This document shows positions 55,096 to 64,000 of a DNA stretch of 64,000 nucleotides, one piece after another. Below the pieces are notes generated by a model. It saw only the letters and a list, made by a program, of their open reading frames with translations. It had not been told where the DNA came from and did not search any database. The first letter of the stretch is position 1; each line of letters starts with the position of its first letter. A program made the translations under genes and the position numbers. This stretch comes from Massospora cicadina (taxonomy: Eukaryota > Entomophthoromycota > Entomophthoromycetes > Entomophthorales > Entomophthoraceae), in the NCBI GenBank assembly GCA_022478985.1, contig JAKSZP010017402.1, positions 38,523 to 102,522 on the forward strand, in the 5' to 3' direction.

Positions 55096-55559
55096 AGCGG
55101 TTTGCAGGGCACCCTGGCCCTACTCCCTCGCTCTCATTAGTCTCCATTGCACCTCTGCTGCGGAGAGCATAACCATGAGTAGGAGTTGGGGTGTATTATA
55201 CCCCTTTTGTTACCGCTGTTTTTGCTCCTCTCTTGCCTTTTCTGGTTTTCAATTTATCATTATGGTGCACTTGTGTGCTCTTATTGGCCACATTTTTCTC
55301 TTGTACATTCTATTGTTGATTTTCACTCCCAATTGGGTTATTCACCAAAATTTTGGGGGGTGTTCTGAAACCCTGTTTGCTGCATTTTTTTCCCAAATTG
55401 GGTTCTGCTGATTTCATTCTGTGTGGATTGGTTGTTTGGTTTTCCGCAGTATTTGATTGGATCATTGTTCCATGTTCATCCATGTCTTCCTGGATCTTTC
55501 CAGTGAGATGGATCATTCCGCCAATTCCTTTGCCTTGGCCATGGCCAGCATATGAGCTT

Positions 55560-56211
55560 GTTTGGCCATTTTTTATTCTTTTATAGAAATTGGGTCAATT
55601 ATTTTATATTGCCCCTATTCTCCCCAGTTGAATGCTTGTGTGGTATCTGTGATTTTGGCGTACTCTGAGTCATCTTCGCCTATTTCTTCCTCACATATTT
55701 CCATTTCTCTTAGGCCTTCTTTTTATAAAACAAGCATGAATCTTGTGCCCAAGGCTTGACAGTGGTTGCATATGGGGGTGCACTCTCTACTGTTGCACAG
55801 AACATCTGGGATTTTTCCCATTAATAGTAAAGGATGCAATGTGAGGGATTTTTGTAATATCCTCCTCTATCTCCTGGTTTGGGGAAATGATTGCAATTTC
55901 CTCCTAGTGCTAAGGGTTGGCATCAGCTGGAATCTTTGCATTTTGAATTGTTTAATTTCTACATAGGCTTCCAAGCCTACCCAAAGATGTTGTTCAACTA
56001 CTGTGCACACTAGTGTAGTTAGAAGGTAGTCAAAAATTATAAAAATATTTTTGGATTCTGTCCAACGTGTGCATTTGGTCAATACCAAATGCTGACCATC
56101 AGGAAGGTCAAGTAACACTCTGACATTTGCTGCTTCATTTGATTCTTCCACTGTTTTGAACCCAAGGTCTACCCAACCTTTGCGGATAGTATGGGTTGTT
56201 AAGTACACCAC
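55560..56211 (-). pseudogene. LINE E3 ORF1
   Basis: IRKGWVDLGFKTVEESNEAANVRVLLDLPDGQHL, RWTESKNIFIIFDYLLTTL and VEQHLWVGLEAYVEIKQFKMQRF match E2 and E6 ORF1. A CCHC knuckle near 55770-55730 is split by a one-base deletion (CNHCQAL, then GHKIHAC in the next frame). Confidence 0.8.
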
Positions 56212-56486
56212 ATGAGAGAAAAATTCAAGTTAGACTTCGCCAAAATTTTCCCACATTGTCAGTATTTCTAACCTAGAAATACTCGTATCCTGTGTTCCAC
56301 CAATGACAGTGGTTGCGAGTGAGATACTTCCATGTAACTGCAATATTTCACTAAAAATTCATGAAGCCTGTGGGGTATGCCACCTTATTATTTTAAAGAT
56401 ATTTTGTTTGTTCCTGTGCGCTTGGTACCTTTGAGTGGTGTAGATCCAGGTCTGCTGCCATTTACCATGTTTGCCCAATTTTTTAT

Positions 56487-56761
56487 TATCATGCTGCCCC
56501 ACCAATCATTTTGTTCAGTGCATTATTTAGTATAATTGGGAGGGGTTTTTTTCTATGAGAACAGCTGGGATTGTTCAAACAATTGTGCCAATTACTGCAA
56601 GTTGGAGGAGGTCATTCACGTCAAACACCTGGATGCTCCACACCCTCCCCGGAAGGTTGCCTCCATCTTGGCGTTAAAACTCATATAAAGCACACAAAAA
56701 TATTGTGCTTACAGAAAAGTTCCCAGTGGGGGTGTTTTCCAATTCTAAAATAGGAAGGTAA
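56487..56761 (+). pseudogene. Chromodomain end of H
   Basis: It reads EGFFLYENSW, NCANYCKLEEVIHVKHLDAPHPPRK, equivalent to A (YENSWV ... DLVDVFHVSHPKAPCPP). A purine-rich tract, aaaataggaaggtaa, ends it directly at the LTR. Confidence 0.75.
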
Positions 56762-57650
56762 TATAAGCCTTGGGGAGAAACATCTGCAGCCTAATCAGGA
56801 GATAATTCTATTTTGTACTAAGAAGGGGAGAAAACCAGAAGCTGTCCCGCTTTTCACCATGGGCGATCTAGCCCATGTGGTAGATAAGAGGTGGATGATG
56901 GCGTACTCTTTGAAAATAACGCTTCTCTTCCTCATTTCAACCACCCGTGAGTTGGTCCAGAAAAATGGGAAAGTGAGTTGGGAGGTGGTGGTGGCCAGGG
57001 GCACATCATCAGCAGGGGTTGACAACAAATTACCCCGCAAGAGGTTTTTCCACTGGTTTAAGTCTCACTGATAAATTTAAATTGATAACAAGAAAGAAAA
57101 TCTTCCAAGTTAACTTTGGGTTAGAAATTCCCAACTGCTGATCTCCTCTGTCGCCAGCAATGATGATCCAGACCCTGAGTGGTACAGCGCGATAAGCCCC
57201 TTCTACACTTGGTGAAACCACCCACATGTGGCTGACCATGGGCGCTCCCATTTTCCCACTGAACAAATTGTCACCAATCTACCATCCAGAATTTCGTCAG
57301 GAAAAAGAATTTGGTGACAAAATTTGAGCCTGCGTCAGCTTTCAGTATTTTTCTGATCTGGCGTCATGATAATTTTAAGTGTTGATCCTCCATATTTAAA
57401 TTTTAAAGTTATTCTCAACAGCAAATAAATTTGTCTCTGTTCCCTAAATTAGAGAGTCTATATGGCAGCAGACCAAAAAGGTTCTCCTAATGCTCCATTT
57501 CTTCCCCTTTTTTGCTTTTTAACTGAGAAAAAACCCACAAAAAATTTTGATTTTATTTGTGATACTGATAAGCTATTATAAAATTTTTGGGTAGAATTTT
57601 TAATTGTGTGAATCCATAGCTGATGTTTGTGAATGCCCTAGTTTTGTTGC
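56762..57650 (+). repeat. 3' LTR of H, truncated
   Basis: It starts TATAAGCCTTGGGG (TGTAAG altered) and carries the family block agcccatgtggtagataag at 56868-56886. It is about 0.9 kb where 1.0-1.4 kb is usual; the end is lost at the junction with J. Confidence 0.65.
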
Positions 57651-57769
57651 ATACCACATTATGGATGGCTGTACCAGTGGTATTCTGAGTGGTGCTTTGG
57701 GTGTTCACTCATTCTAAGTTCCAGGTCAGTATGAATATCATCAGCACGTTCCAAAAAAGCCATATGCCT

Positions 57770-58390
57770 TGACAAGTTAAAGGCGGTGAGGAAATGGCTG
57801 GTTCCTACAGATACAACCGGCGTTAAAGGTTTCCTAGGCGTCATAAGTTTCCTGCAACGTTTTTCTAGATACCACTCCAAAAACGCCACACCCTTGACCT
57901 GTCTGTCTGGGCAAGTGCCGTTCTGGTGATGAGATGAGGAGAAAAAAGCTTATCAAGCCATCACGGAGATCCTCATGACTTCACCTGTTTTTCACATCCT
58001 GATGCCAACTAGATCTTTATAGTGGAGAACAATGCCTCAACCTTACCAATTTGGGTGGTTCTGCTTCAGAAGGGGAAGATGGGGTAAAACACCCTTTAAG
58101 CTATACTAGTAGAAATTTCTGCTTGCTGAAAAATACTACCAATGTAAGATAAAAAGATCCTGACCATTTTATCAGCTTTGGAGGAATGGAAGCATCACTT
58201 GCTGTATGACCAACACCCAGGTACAATTAAAACAGACTACTGCGACCTCAAATTCTACATGAGCCTGAAGTATGTAAATTAGCAAGACTGTGGCATCTAG
58301 AACTGGCGCAGTATAATTTCAAGATTTTTATAAGCTGTGGAAGATCAATCTCATCCCTGATCTCCTAAGTAAAGACCTGGGAATGGTATT
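57770..58390 (+). pseudogene. RT thumb and RNase H of J
   Basis: VKAVRKWLVPTDTTGVKGFLGV and SFLQRFSRYHSKNATPL are followed by KKAYQAITEIL and, further on, ALEEWKHHLLYDQHPGTIKT. The expected TDHKNL reads TDYCDL. NLIPDLLSKDLG ends the domain at about 58380. Frameshifts throughout. Confidence 0.75.
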
Positions 58391-59640
58391 CCCATAGAAG
58401 AAGCTGTATGCCTAAAACACAACAATGTTGCCTCCAATTGTGTTTGCCACCATATGAAATGACACTTAAAATTTGAAGTACAAGCTTTGGGCTGCGCACC
58501 AGCGTTTGGAGTATGGGGTCACACTATGGGAGGACATAGAGGAGGGGATCAGGAAAATACATCACAAAAATTAATAGAAAGGGAAGAGCTCCATCCTTCA
58601 CAAACGGCACCCTTGGCTTCCTAGATGAGAGCTCCAGGAGAATGATCTAAGCGTATTTCACAACCATCCCTTGGCGGGACACCAGGAGATGGAGAAAATG
58701 ATAAAGCTCTTGTCTCAAAGCTACTCATGGCTGGAATTCCTAGTTCTGTGTATAAATACATCTTAGAATGTGTAACCTGTGCCCAAAAAACATGCCAGGT
58801 AAAAGCCCTTCCATATTGCAGAGATGCCATGGTCCTTACTTAATGTAGACTTAATAGTGGGGCTTCTGAGATCTAAGGGATATGATGCTGTCATGGTATG
58901 GTGGACAGACTGAGTAAGTATGTTAACTTCTTTCTGCAATTACAAGAGGCTGGCAAAGGGCATGGCGAAGATTTTATGAATGAGGTGTTCTCCTGCCGTG
59001 GCTTCCTCAAGGAGATAGTGTCAGATAGAGGTCCAAATACAACTCACGCTTCTGGCATTAACTACTGGAGAATCTTCAGATAAAACCAAGAAAACTATAA
59101 TAATACCATCCAGAGTTTGACAACCTGATTAAATGAGTTAATCAAGTCCTAGAGCAATACCTGCGCCGCTAAATGACTACCCAAAAAGAACGCTGGCAAG
59201 ACTAGCCGAAACTAGCATAATTTTCTTACAACAAACAATGCACTAATCAATAAGAATATCACCCTTCCTGGAGAGCTATGGGTTCTAACTAAGATGGTGG
59301 AAAACTACACCAGAAGTCTGAACACAGCCGTGAACAGCATGGTACCTGAGATGAAGGATAACTTGAAAACACTTCAAGTGAATTTAATGAAAATAGTAGA
59401 GATGCAAAAGAAGAAGGCTAATGCTCACTAATCTGAGACCCATGTTCTAAAATAAATAGACCTGATGATGATTAACGCAAATAACTACTCCTCACTGATA
59501 GCTGAAGAACTAATTTGGTACTGTGTTTCTGGGACCATTCAAGGTCCTACATCATGTGAATGAAATAGACTACAAACTTGAGCTCCATGAGGGGTCTCAC
59601 GAACTTCCAGTACTGCACATTTTTTAGCCTAAGAATTTAA
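58391..59640 (+). pseudogene. Integrase of J
   Basis: HHCC part: FHNHPLAGHQEMEKMIKLL and ECVTCAQK. Core: DVDLIVGLLRSKGYDAVMV, VDRLSKYVNFF, EIVSDRGP, then a broken Glu region (LIKXVNQVLEQYLR). C-terminus: KMVENYTRSLNTAVNSMVPEMKDNL and LGPFKVLHHVNEIDYKLELHEG, LPVLHIF. The first two catalytic Asp are kept. Confidence 0.75.
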
Positions 59641-59689
59641 AGGTCCTCTTTCAGAAAAGCTGAAACCAGTTCAATTGGGCAACCCAGGA

Positions 59690-59815
59690 GAGGCTGAGTA
59701 TAAATTAGAGAAAATCCTAGACCCAAAGATTTTCTTGGGGAAGCATTGGTACCTGTTAGATGATAAGTTATCTGGTAGAATATTCAACCTAATAATTTGC
59801 CAACGACTGCAATAA
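59690..59815 (+). pseudogene. Chromodomain remnant of J
   Basis: AEYKLEKILDPKIFLGKHWYLL corresponds to the start of a chromodomain (E-x-E-K-I-L-D). The W-K-G-Y half is unreadable. Confidence 0.55.
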
Positions 59816-60670
59816 ACTGCACACATAAGATGGATGAGTTCTGGAGCTGGAGGGGTCTCTCATACAGTGGGGTGATGTAATGGTCAAATCTTTGCCTGAC
59901 CTCCACATGCCCTAATCTTCACCGTTGTGATGATCAGGGCCAAAGGGGATGGTCATGATCACAAGGTATTTTTAAAATTAGCATTTTGAAGAATCAGATT
60001 CCTTGACCTTAATTTTCCTAAATATGTCAATGAGGTGGGAAATCCTAATAAATGGCGCTCTGGCCAACTAGATTTTGCCACCTTGTATAAGGCTAAATAA
60101 TCTTTTGTAAAAGGCAATCTGGCGAATCAGATGCCGCAAAACTTTTTTAATTAGATGAAATTTTAGAAATTAAGTGTCAAAAAAATTTGGACTAAGAACA
60201 ATTTAAAGCAAAATAACAATTTTGGAAGAGTTTTGACAACTTCAAAGGTACCCAACCCAAGTTCTGGAATGAGTTTTGTATATGGAAATTGAGGAATAGT
60301 TCCTTGGATTATTCCTACCATCAAGAAGTTTCTGCAGACTCCACAGAAAATAAGACCTGCTCTTACCCTTAGTTCATGTACAAATTTAAGCTGACAAATT
60401 TGCGCAAAGCAGTTTTCTCTTTTATAGTAATGTAATACAATAGTTTAATTTAAAAATAAAATTTTAAAATTATATTAATATTCTAACAAGAAACCTAAAG
60501 TAAACCGCATATTGACTACACTTAGGACTTTGACAAGACCATTGCATCCTTGTATACACTTTCCTGAGGGCAGTACCTATTGCTTGGCACCAGTATTATC
60601 CTCACTATAGTTTAAACTTTCATTTTCAAGAGTTTTCTAGAAACTTAGATTAGGGGTGATACCACATCAG

Positions 60671-62290
60671 GTGTTGGGATTTTTGCCCATACTCCCAGCC
60701 AGCCAGATTACCAGGGATTTCTAGGTATAATTCTATATAGCAAAGTGAATTGGATATTGGTAGACCCTGTTTTTATAATAATGTTTGGGTTATTTTAGGT
60801 AATACTCCTGGGTCAGATCCATTAGGGTCAATCCAGGTGAATGCTTAAGATTTTGTTGGGAAGAGTTGCTGACAAAATAGGGGCATCTGATAGTTGATAA
60901 ACGATTAACTATCAGATGTGCCTATTGGGATTGGTTAGGTTTTATCAACGACTGATTGTGAATTTAAGGATCAAATTGCGAGGTGAGTGATGCCTCCTGT
61001 AACTAGCAAGTTGATCAGTTAGTTCATGACCTGCCTTGATGATTAACAAGCCCCATTACCTAAGAAGGTAGCTTGCCAAATATGGTTGGTTTGCTGAGAA
61101 TGAGAGGAAAATGAAAGGGGCATGTTTTTGACACTTTCTGTTTTAGGTCTTAAGGATGTCCAATAATGGAATCCTATCCAGGATGGGGAAGACCATTGCT
61201 GATGATACGACGATGGGTAATACAATGGCAACAGCTGCCATTTCATCAATGAGATGCCAACTTAGGGTTGGGCGCCAAGTTCCACCATAAAATTTCCCTA
61301 AGAATTCACTTAGTAAAAAGAGACAAATACTAGTAATTAGTATAATACAAGATATACATTACCAGAATCCATTTTGAGTTAAAATCTTTCTTAAGGAAAT
61401 TATTGCTGTGTGCTTTAATTTGTGTACTATTAAGGATAAAGAGTAAGGATCTGAGTGTTGATCCAGAGAATAGAAGCTGGGCTGAATCAGGGATTCTGCT
61501 GACTGTGTGTCACCAGAGAGAAGCTGTAAATGAGGATCTGAGTGTGGATCAAGTTAGGCGGTATAAGAAACCGATCCCTATTGAGGACACCTTTGGTATT
61601 TTGAGGGGAATACTGGTCAAGAGTTGGACCCAAAACCTACTTTATCAACTGTGTATAATAGGCTCCAAAATATTATCAAACAAATACATAATATTATCAG
61701 ACAACGCGAAGGTTTGCACAACACTGAATCTGTGCAGTTAACTAGATTAGGGGTTATCAGCCAATAATAAAAAAGAAACCCTATGAATTTTAACAGCAGG
61801 TTATCCTGCTTTTGGGCACTTAGCTGGGCCCTCTAACGCAACTGCTTTGCTAATGTTAAGGACCCTGTTTATCATAACCTTTTCCTTCATACTCAAGCTT
61901 TTCTTAGAGCTGAAATCTTTGATGAGCGCTTCCTCCACTTTTTTAAGATTGCGGTTCATCCATATATGGTACCATGACCTCATGAATCATATGGCTTATG
62001 CAAGAAAAATTTGCTTATCATTTTTGATGATTGGTTTCACCTTCCATCGCAGCTCCATAGTTATATAGAAAAGATGTTATACTCCCTTTACCAGGTGTAA
62101 TTTGTCCATGTGTTAAAAATGGGGAAGGGTGTATGCTCGCTGGTGCTAAATTATGCCATATTTTAACAATATTGCAGGAGAAATTCAATATTTACTGCCA
62201 AAGTAAAGTAAGGGGGTTTTTACTACTAGTTATAATAATAGAACTAAAAGTTAATACTAAAAAAGTTGGGTTTTTATGGTTTTTATTAGT
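60671..62290. other. AT-rich unassigned DNA
   Basis: No family could be recognised. The longest open frame (61403-61741, plus, 112 codons) has no known motif and contains a short internal repeat (ggatctgagtgttgatcc at 61448 and a near copy at 61534). Probably decayed element DNA. Confidence 0.45.
60882..60922. repeat. Inverted repeat
   Basis: ggcatctgatagtt and aactatcagatgtgcc face each other over 11 bases; one bulged base interrupts the stem. Too far from any coding end to call it a terminator. Confidence 0.6.
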
Positions 62291-62299
62291 GTTGGCGAG

Positions 62300-62760
62300 G
62301 GGATAAAAAGTTAACCCTCTTAATGAGTTGATACTTAATATTTAATATGTTGAGGCTCAAAATTCAGATTGCTTAGTAAATTCTGAATTATTTTATATGA
62401 GCTGTCAACCTGTTAGATCAGTTGAGACTCGCCCCGCTTGATTACAAGGGCAGATGGTGAAGTGGCAGCCAGGAAGATGGTACCCATGAGGAAGGGATTT
62501 AATATATTTTGACCAATAAGAAAGCAGGAAATATTTTCATCTGATGTACCCCTCCAAGGTATAAAAGGGGGTGGTCATGGAATAAACGTTTTGGCTAAGT
62601 TAGTGAGGGGCCTAGAGGACCCTTGGCACAACTCTCCGACTTTTCCTCAGGTATGGCGTTACCTTGCTACAAGCAATAGGGCGATTTGGCGAGGATTTGG
62701 GATAATATTGTTAACTTAATTTTCAGGGTCCACCGAGAATTGACCAGGGTTTTTTAAGCT
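62300..62760 (+). promoter_or_regulatory. LTR-like segment with TATA box
   Basis: TATAAAA at 62560-62566 inside ggtataaaaggggg is followed 15 bases later by aataaac. This resembles the promoter of an LTR, but neither LTR end nor partner was found. Confidence 0.4.
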
Positions 62761-62889
62761 AATGTCATTTGAATTACAACCTGAATGACTCTTAATACAA
62801 CAATGGACTTATAATTGTCTGAAATCACCCCCTTCAAGAGTGTTTGTGGGGGAATAAGGCTGCAAGAATTGGTCATTAACTCAGTTGAT

Positions 62890-63340
62890 AGTAACTCCTG
62901 TAGCAAGGGAATTATAAAGTACTCCTCCCCTCACTTGTAAGTGACTGCAAAAGGTCCTTCCCAAATAGACCCGAGTTTCTCCCTTCCAAGGGTGATACGA
63001 TTGTGGTAGTAAAGCACAAAGTCAAATACTTAGAAGGAAGGAAGAATGAGCTGGAGCTCATTAGCGCTTGAACCTCTTTTGTGACAGTTTTACCAAAATT
63101 TGTCATAGCCTTTGATTGTAACTAATGATGTGCTTGGCCAACTTCTTCATGGCTTGCTCAAAGTCAGTCCCATCAGTAAAATGTCTTTAGCTAATAATGC
63201 TGTCACCCCAGGTTCCCATCCCTACAACACACGGAATGGAGACAGCTTAAGGATCAGGTGGTAACTGATCCAGTAGGCCATGAAGGAACTTGTTAAGTAT
63301 GGATCTCATTGAAGGGGGCCTGAAGTGGCCATGTTAGTCA
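62890..63340 (-). pseudogene. Pol remnant K, integrase C-terminus
   Basis: The minus strand reads YYHNRITLGREKLGSIWEGP and FAVTYK near 63010-62935, like the R-x-G-K-L-x-x-x-W-E-G-P segment at the C-terminus of many gypsy integrases. Upstream frames (GTWGDSIIS, LHGLLDQLPPD) are poorly preserved. Confidence 0.45.
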
Positions 63341-63404
63341 GGGTAGATCATGACATTAGTGGAATTCTTAATTACAGATTTTGTCATTCAGATCAGTATG
63401 ATAT

Positions 63405-64000
63405 GTGATGAAGTTAGATAGAATAATTTGGCTTTTCATTCATGTTACTATCACTTTTAGTAACACGATTCTACGCAATTTCTCCGAGATTGACAATCAA
63501 CCAGGAAATATGAGCAAATTTGTCTGTAACAACACCAGTTGGGCGAAAGTGGCCAGCGCAAAAGGCTTGAAGCCCTCCCAACCCACCGGTGAAAAACACC
63601 CCAGTGGAATGTTGACACACCCTCCCACCAAAAAGGGTGAGCACAGCGCTGCACCTGGAGTTTTGCAATTTCTGCAAAAAATGGGCGCATATACCAAAAA
63701 TAGAACACTCCCAACCCCTGTCCTCCCTTGAGCATGGCCTTAGAACTATGGTCAGCGATACTTCCCTCAAATCATGGGAAAAAATGGGGGAGGCCTTCTC
63801 CACAACTTTCATGAGCACCTTTTCTGTAAATTATAAAAATGTACATAGAGGATGGGTGGACGTTGGGTTCATGTCCATGGAGGAATCAGCGGAAGCAGCA
63901 AAAATCATATTCTTCATAAAAATTAACAACAAAGACTGCACCATCCGCAGGGTGTGCACATGATGGAATGAGGCAAATGACCTATTCATCATATTTGACT
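63405..64000 (+). mobile_element. 5' part of Tad-like LINE E6 (ORF1), cut by window edge
   Basis: The plus strand reads MSKFVCNNTSWAKVASAKGL (start at about 63510), then in a shifted frame WEKMGEAFSTTFMSTFSVNY and HRGWVDVGFMSMEESAEAAK, matching E3 ORF1 (RKGWVDLGFKTVEESNEAAN), and FIIFD at the window end. A TGA (63961-63963) interrupts it. The 5' end of the element is not resolved; its leader does not resemble that of E2. Confidence 0.75.

Larger units (their letters stand above)
36949..56486 (-). mobile_element. Tad-like LINE E3, hosting F and solo LTR L
   Basis: E3 parts are 36949-38268 (ORF2 C-terminus and 3' end), 51597-52066 and 53122-56486 (RT, endonuclease, ORF1). Protein similarity to E2 is seen throughout, and coding resumes across both insertions (IASLREH, then SLIGRVMVANFM in shifted frame; the GLRQGDP region across L). 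Heavily decayed. The 5' end near 56486 lacks the E2 5' start, so E3 is probably 5'-truncated. Confidence 0.82.
33056..57650 (+). mobile_element. Degenerate Ty3/gypsy chromovirus H, split by LINE E3
   Basis: H is represented by 33056-33944, about 35803-36948 and 56487-57650. It belongs to the A/B/D group: RT thumb, RNase H, integrase, then chromodomain and an LTR beginning TATAAGCC at 56762 after a purine-rich tract. The two sides of E3 carry similar sequence (cattatggtgccccatcaat at 36923 and tatcatgctgccccaccaat at 56487), read as a diverged target duplication. The 5' half of H is missing. The most decayed of the group and the outermost layer of the right nest. Confidence 0.75.
57660..60670 (+). 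mobile_element. Degenerate chromovirus J, 5'-truncated
   Basis: Plus-strand fragments in order: RT thumb, RNase H, integrase, chromodomain, then an LTR beginning TGTAATGG at 59876. gag, protease and most of RT are absent. The LTR end is unresolved (TACCACA near 60666 is one option). It differs from the A group. Confidence 0.65.

Noticed and set aside
57659..57889. Minus-strand 76-codon open frame
   Set aside because: It overlaps the plus-strand RT thumb remnant of J and shows no motif of its own.
61403..61741. 112-codon plus-strand frame as a gene
   Set aside because: No motif, atypical AT-rich context and internal repeat; could be open by chance.
1..64000. CRISPR arrays, bacterial operons, rRNA
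   Set aside because: No regularly spaced short repeats, no ribosomal RNA signatures, and eukaryotic retrotransposon content throughout.

Overview
The window is a fungal-type graveyard of retrotransposons. I found no host protein gene, rRNA, CRISPR array or stand-alone tRNA gene. Nearly every base I can assign belongs to Ty3/gypsy LTR elements (mostly chromoviruses: protease, RT, RNase H, integrase, chromodomain), to Tad-like non-LTR elements (ORF1 with a CCHC knuckle; ORF2 with AP-endonuclease, RT and a C-terminal zinc finger), or to small retroposons. This mix suggests a filamentous fungus with a large repeat-rich genome (rust-like or early-diverging lineages are possible); the sequence alone does not name it. 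Labels A-L, G and E1-E6 are mine.

Left half, 1-32815. LINE E4 (minus) leaves the left edge with its 5' end at 205. Ty3 element B (364-32810, plus, 5-bp target duplication AATTC on both sides) has been opened twice. An ORF1-only retroposon G (2115-9973, minus) sits in B, and the complete element A (3112-9043, plus, duplication CCATG) sits in G. A minus-strand element D (12521-31164) sits in B's integrase. LINE E1 (17149-23585) sits in D's protease, and LINE E2 (25527-31113) sits in D's 5' LTR. E2 carries a tRNA-derived SINE (28379-28669) and a 20-bp micro-insertion (25804-25823). B's integrase end, chromodomain and 3' LTR follow at 31165-32810.

Right half, 33056-64000. Degenerate element H (plus) is split by LINE E3 (minus, about 36949-56486). 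E3 holds the non-chromoviral element F (38269-51596, minus) and a solo LTR L (52067-53121). F holds chromovirus C (43610-50403, plus, duplication ATTTT). C holds a minus-strand solo LTR of the A family (48530-49688). H resumes at about 56487 with its chromodomain and 3' LTR. Then come a degenerate chromovirus J (about 57660-60670), poorly assigned AT-rich DNA, a minus-strand pol remnant K and the 5' part of LINE E6 running off the right edge.

The parts do not work as a pathway; the relations are insertional and give a relative time order. Almost all coding regions are broken by stops and frameshifts, often Trp or Gln codons turned to stop. E1 is the least damaged. Noteworthy points are the exactly resolved five-level nests, an LTR family whose copies have no gag gene but a short leader ORF, a conserved GC-rich LTR stem-loop, an ORF1-only (HAL1-like) retroposon and the SINE with an unusual hairpin head.
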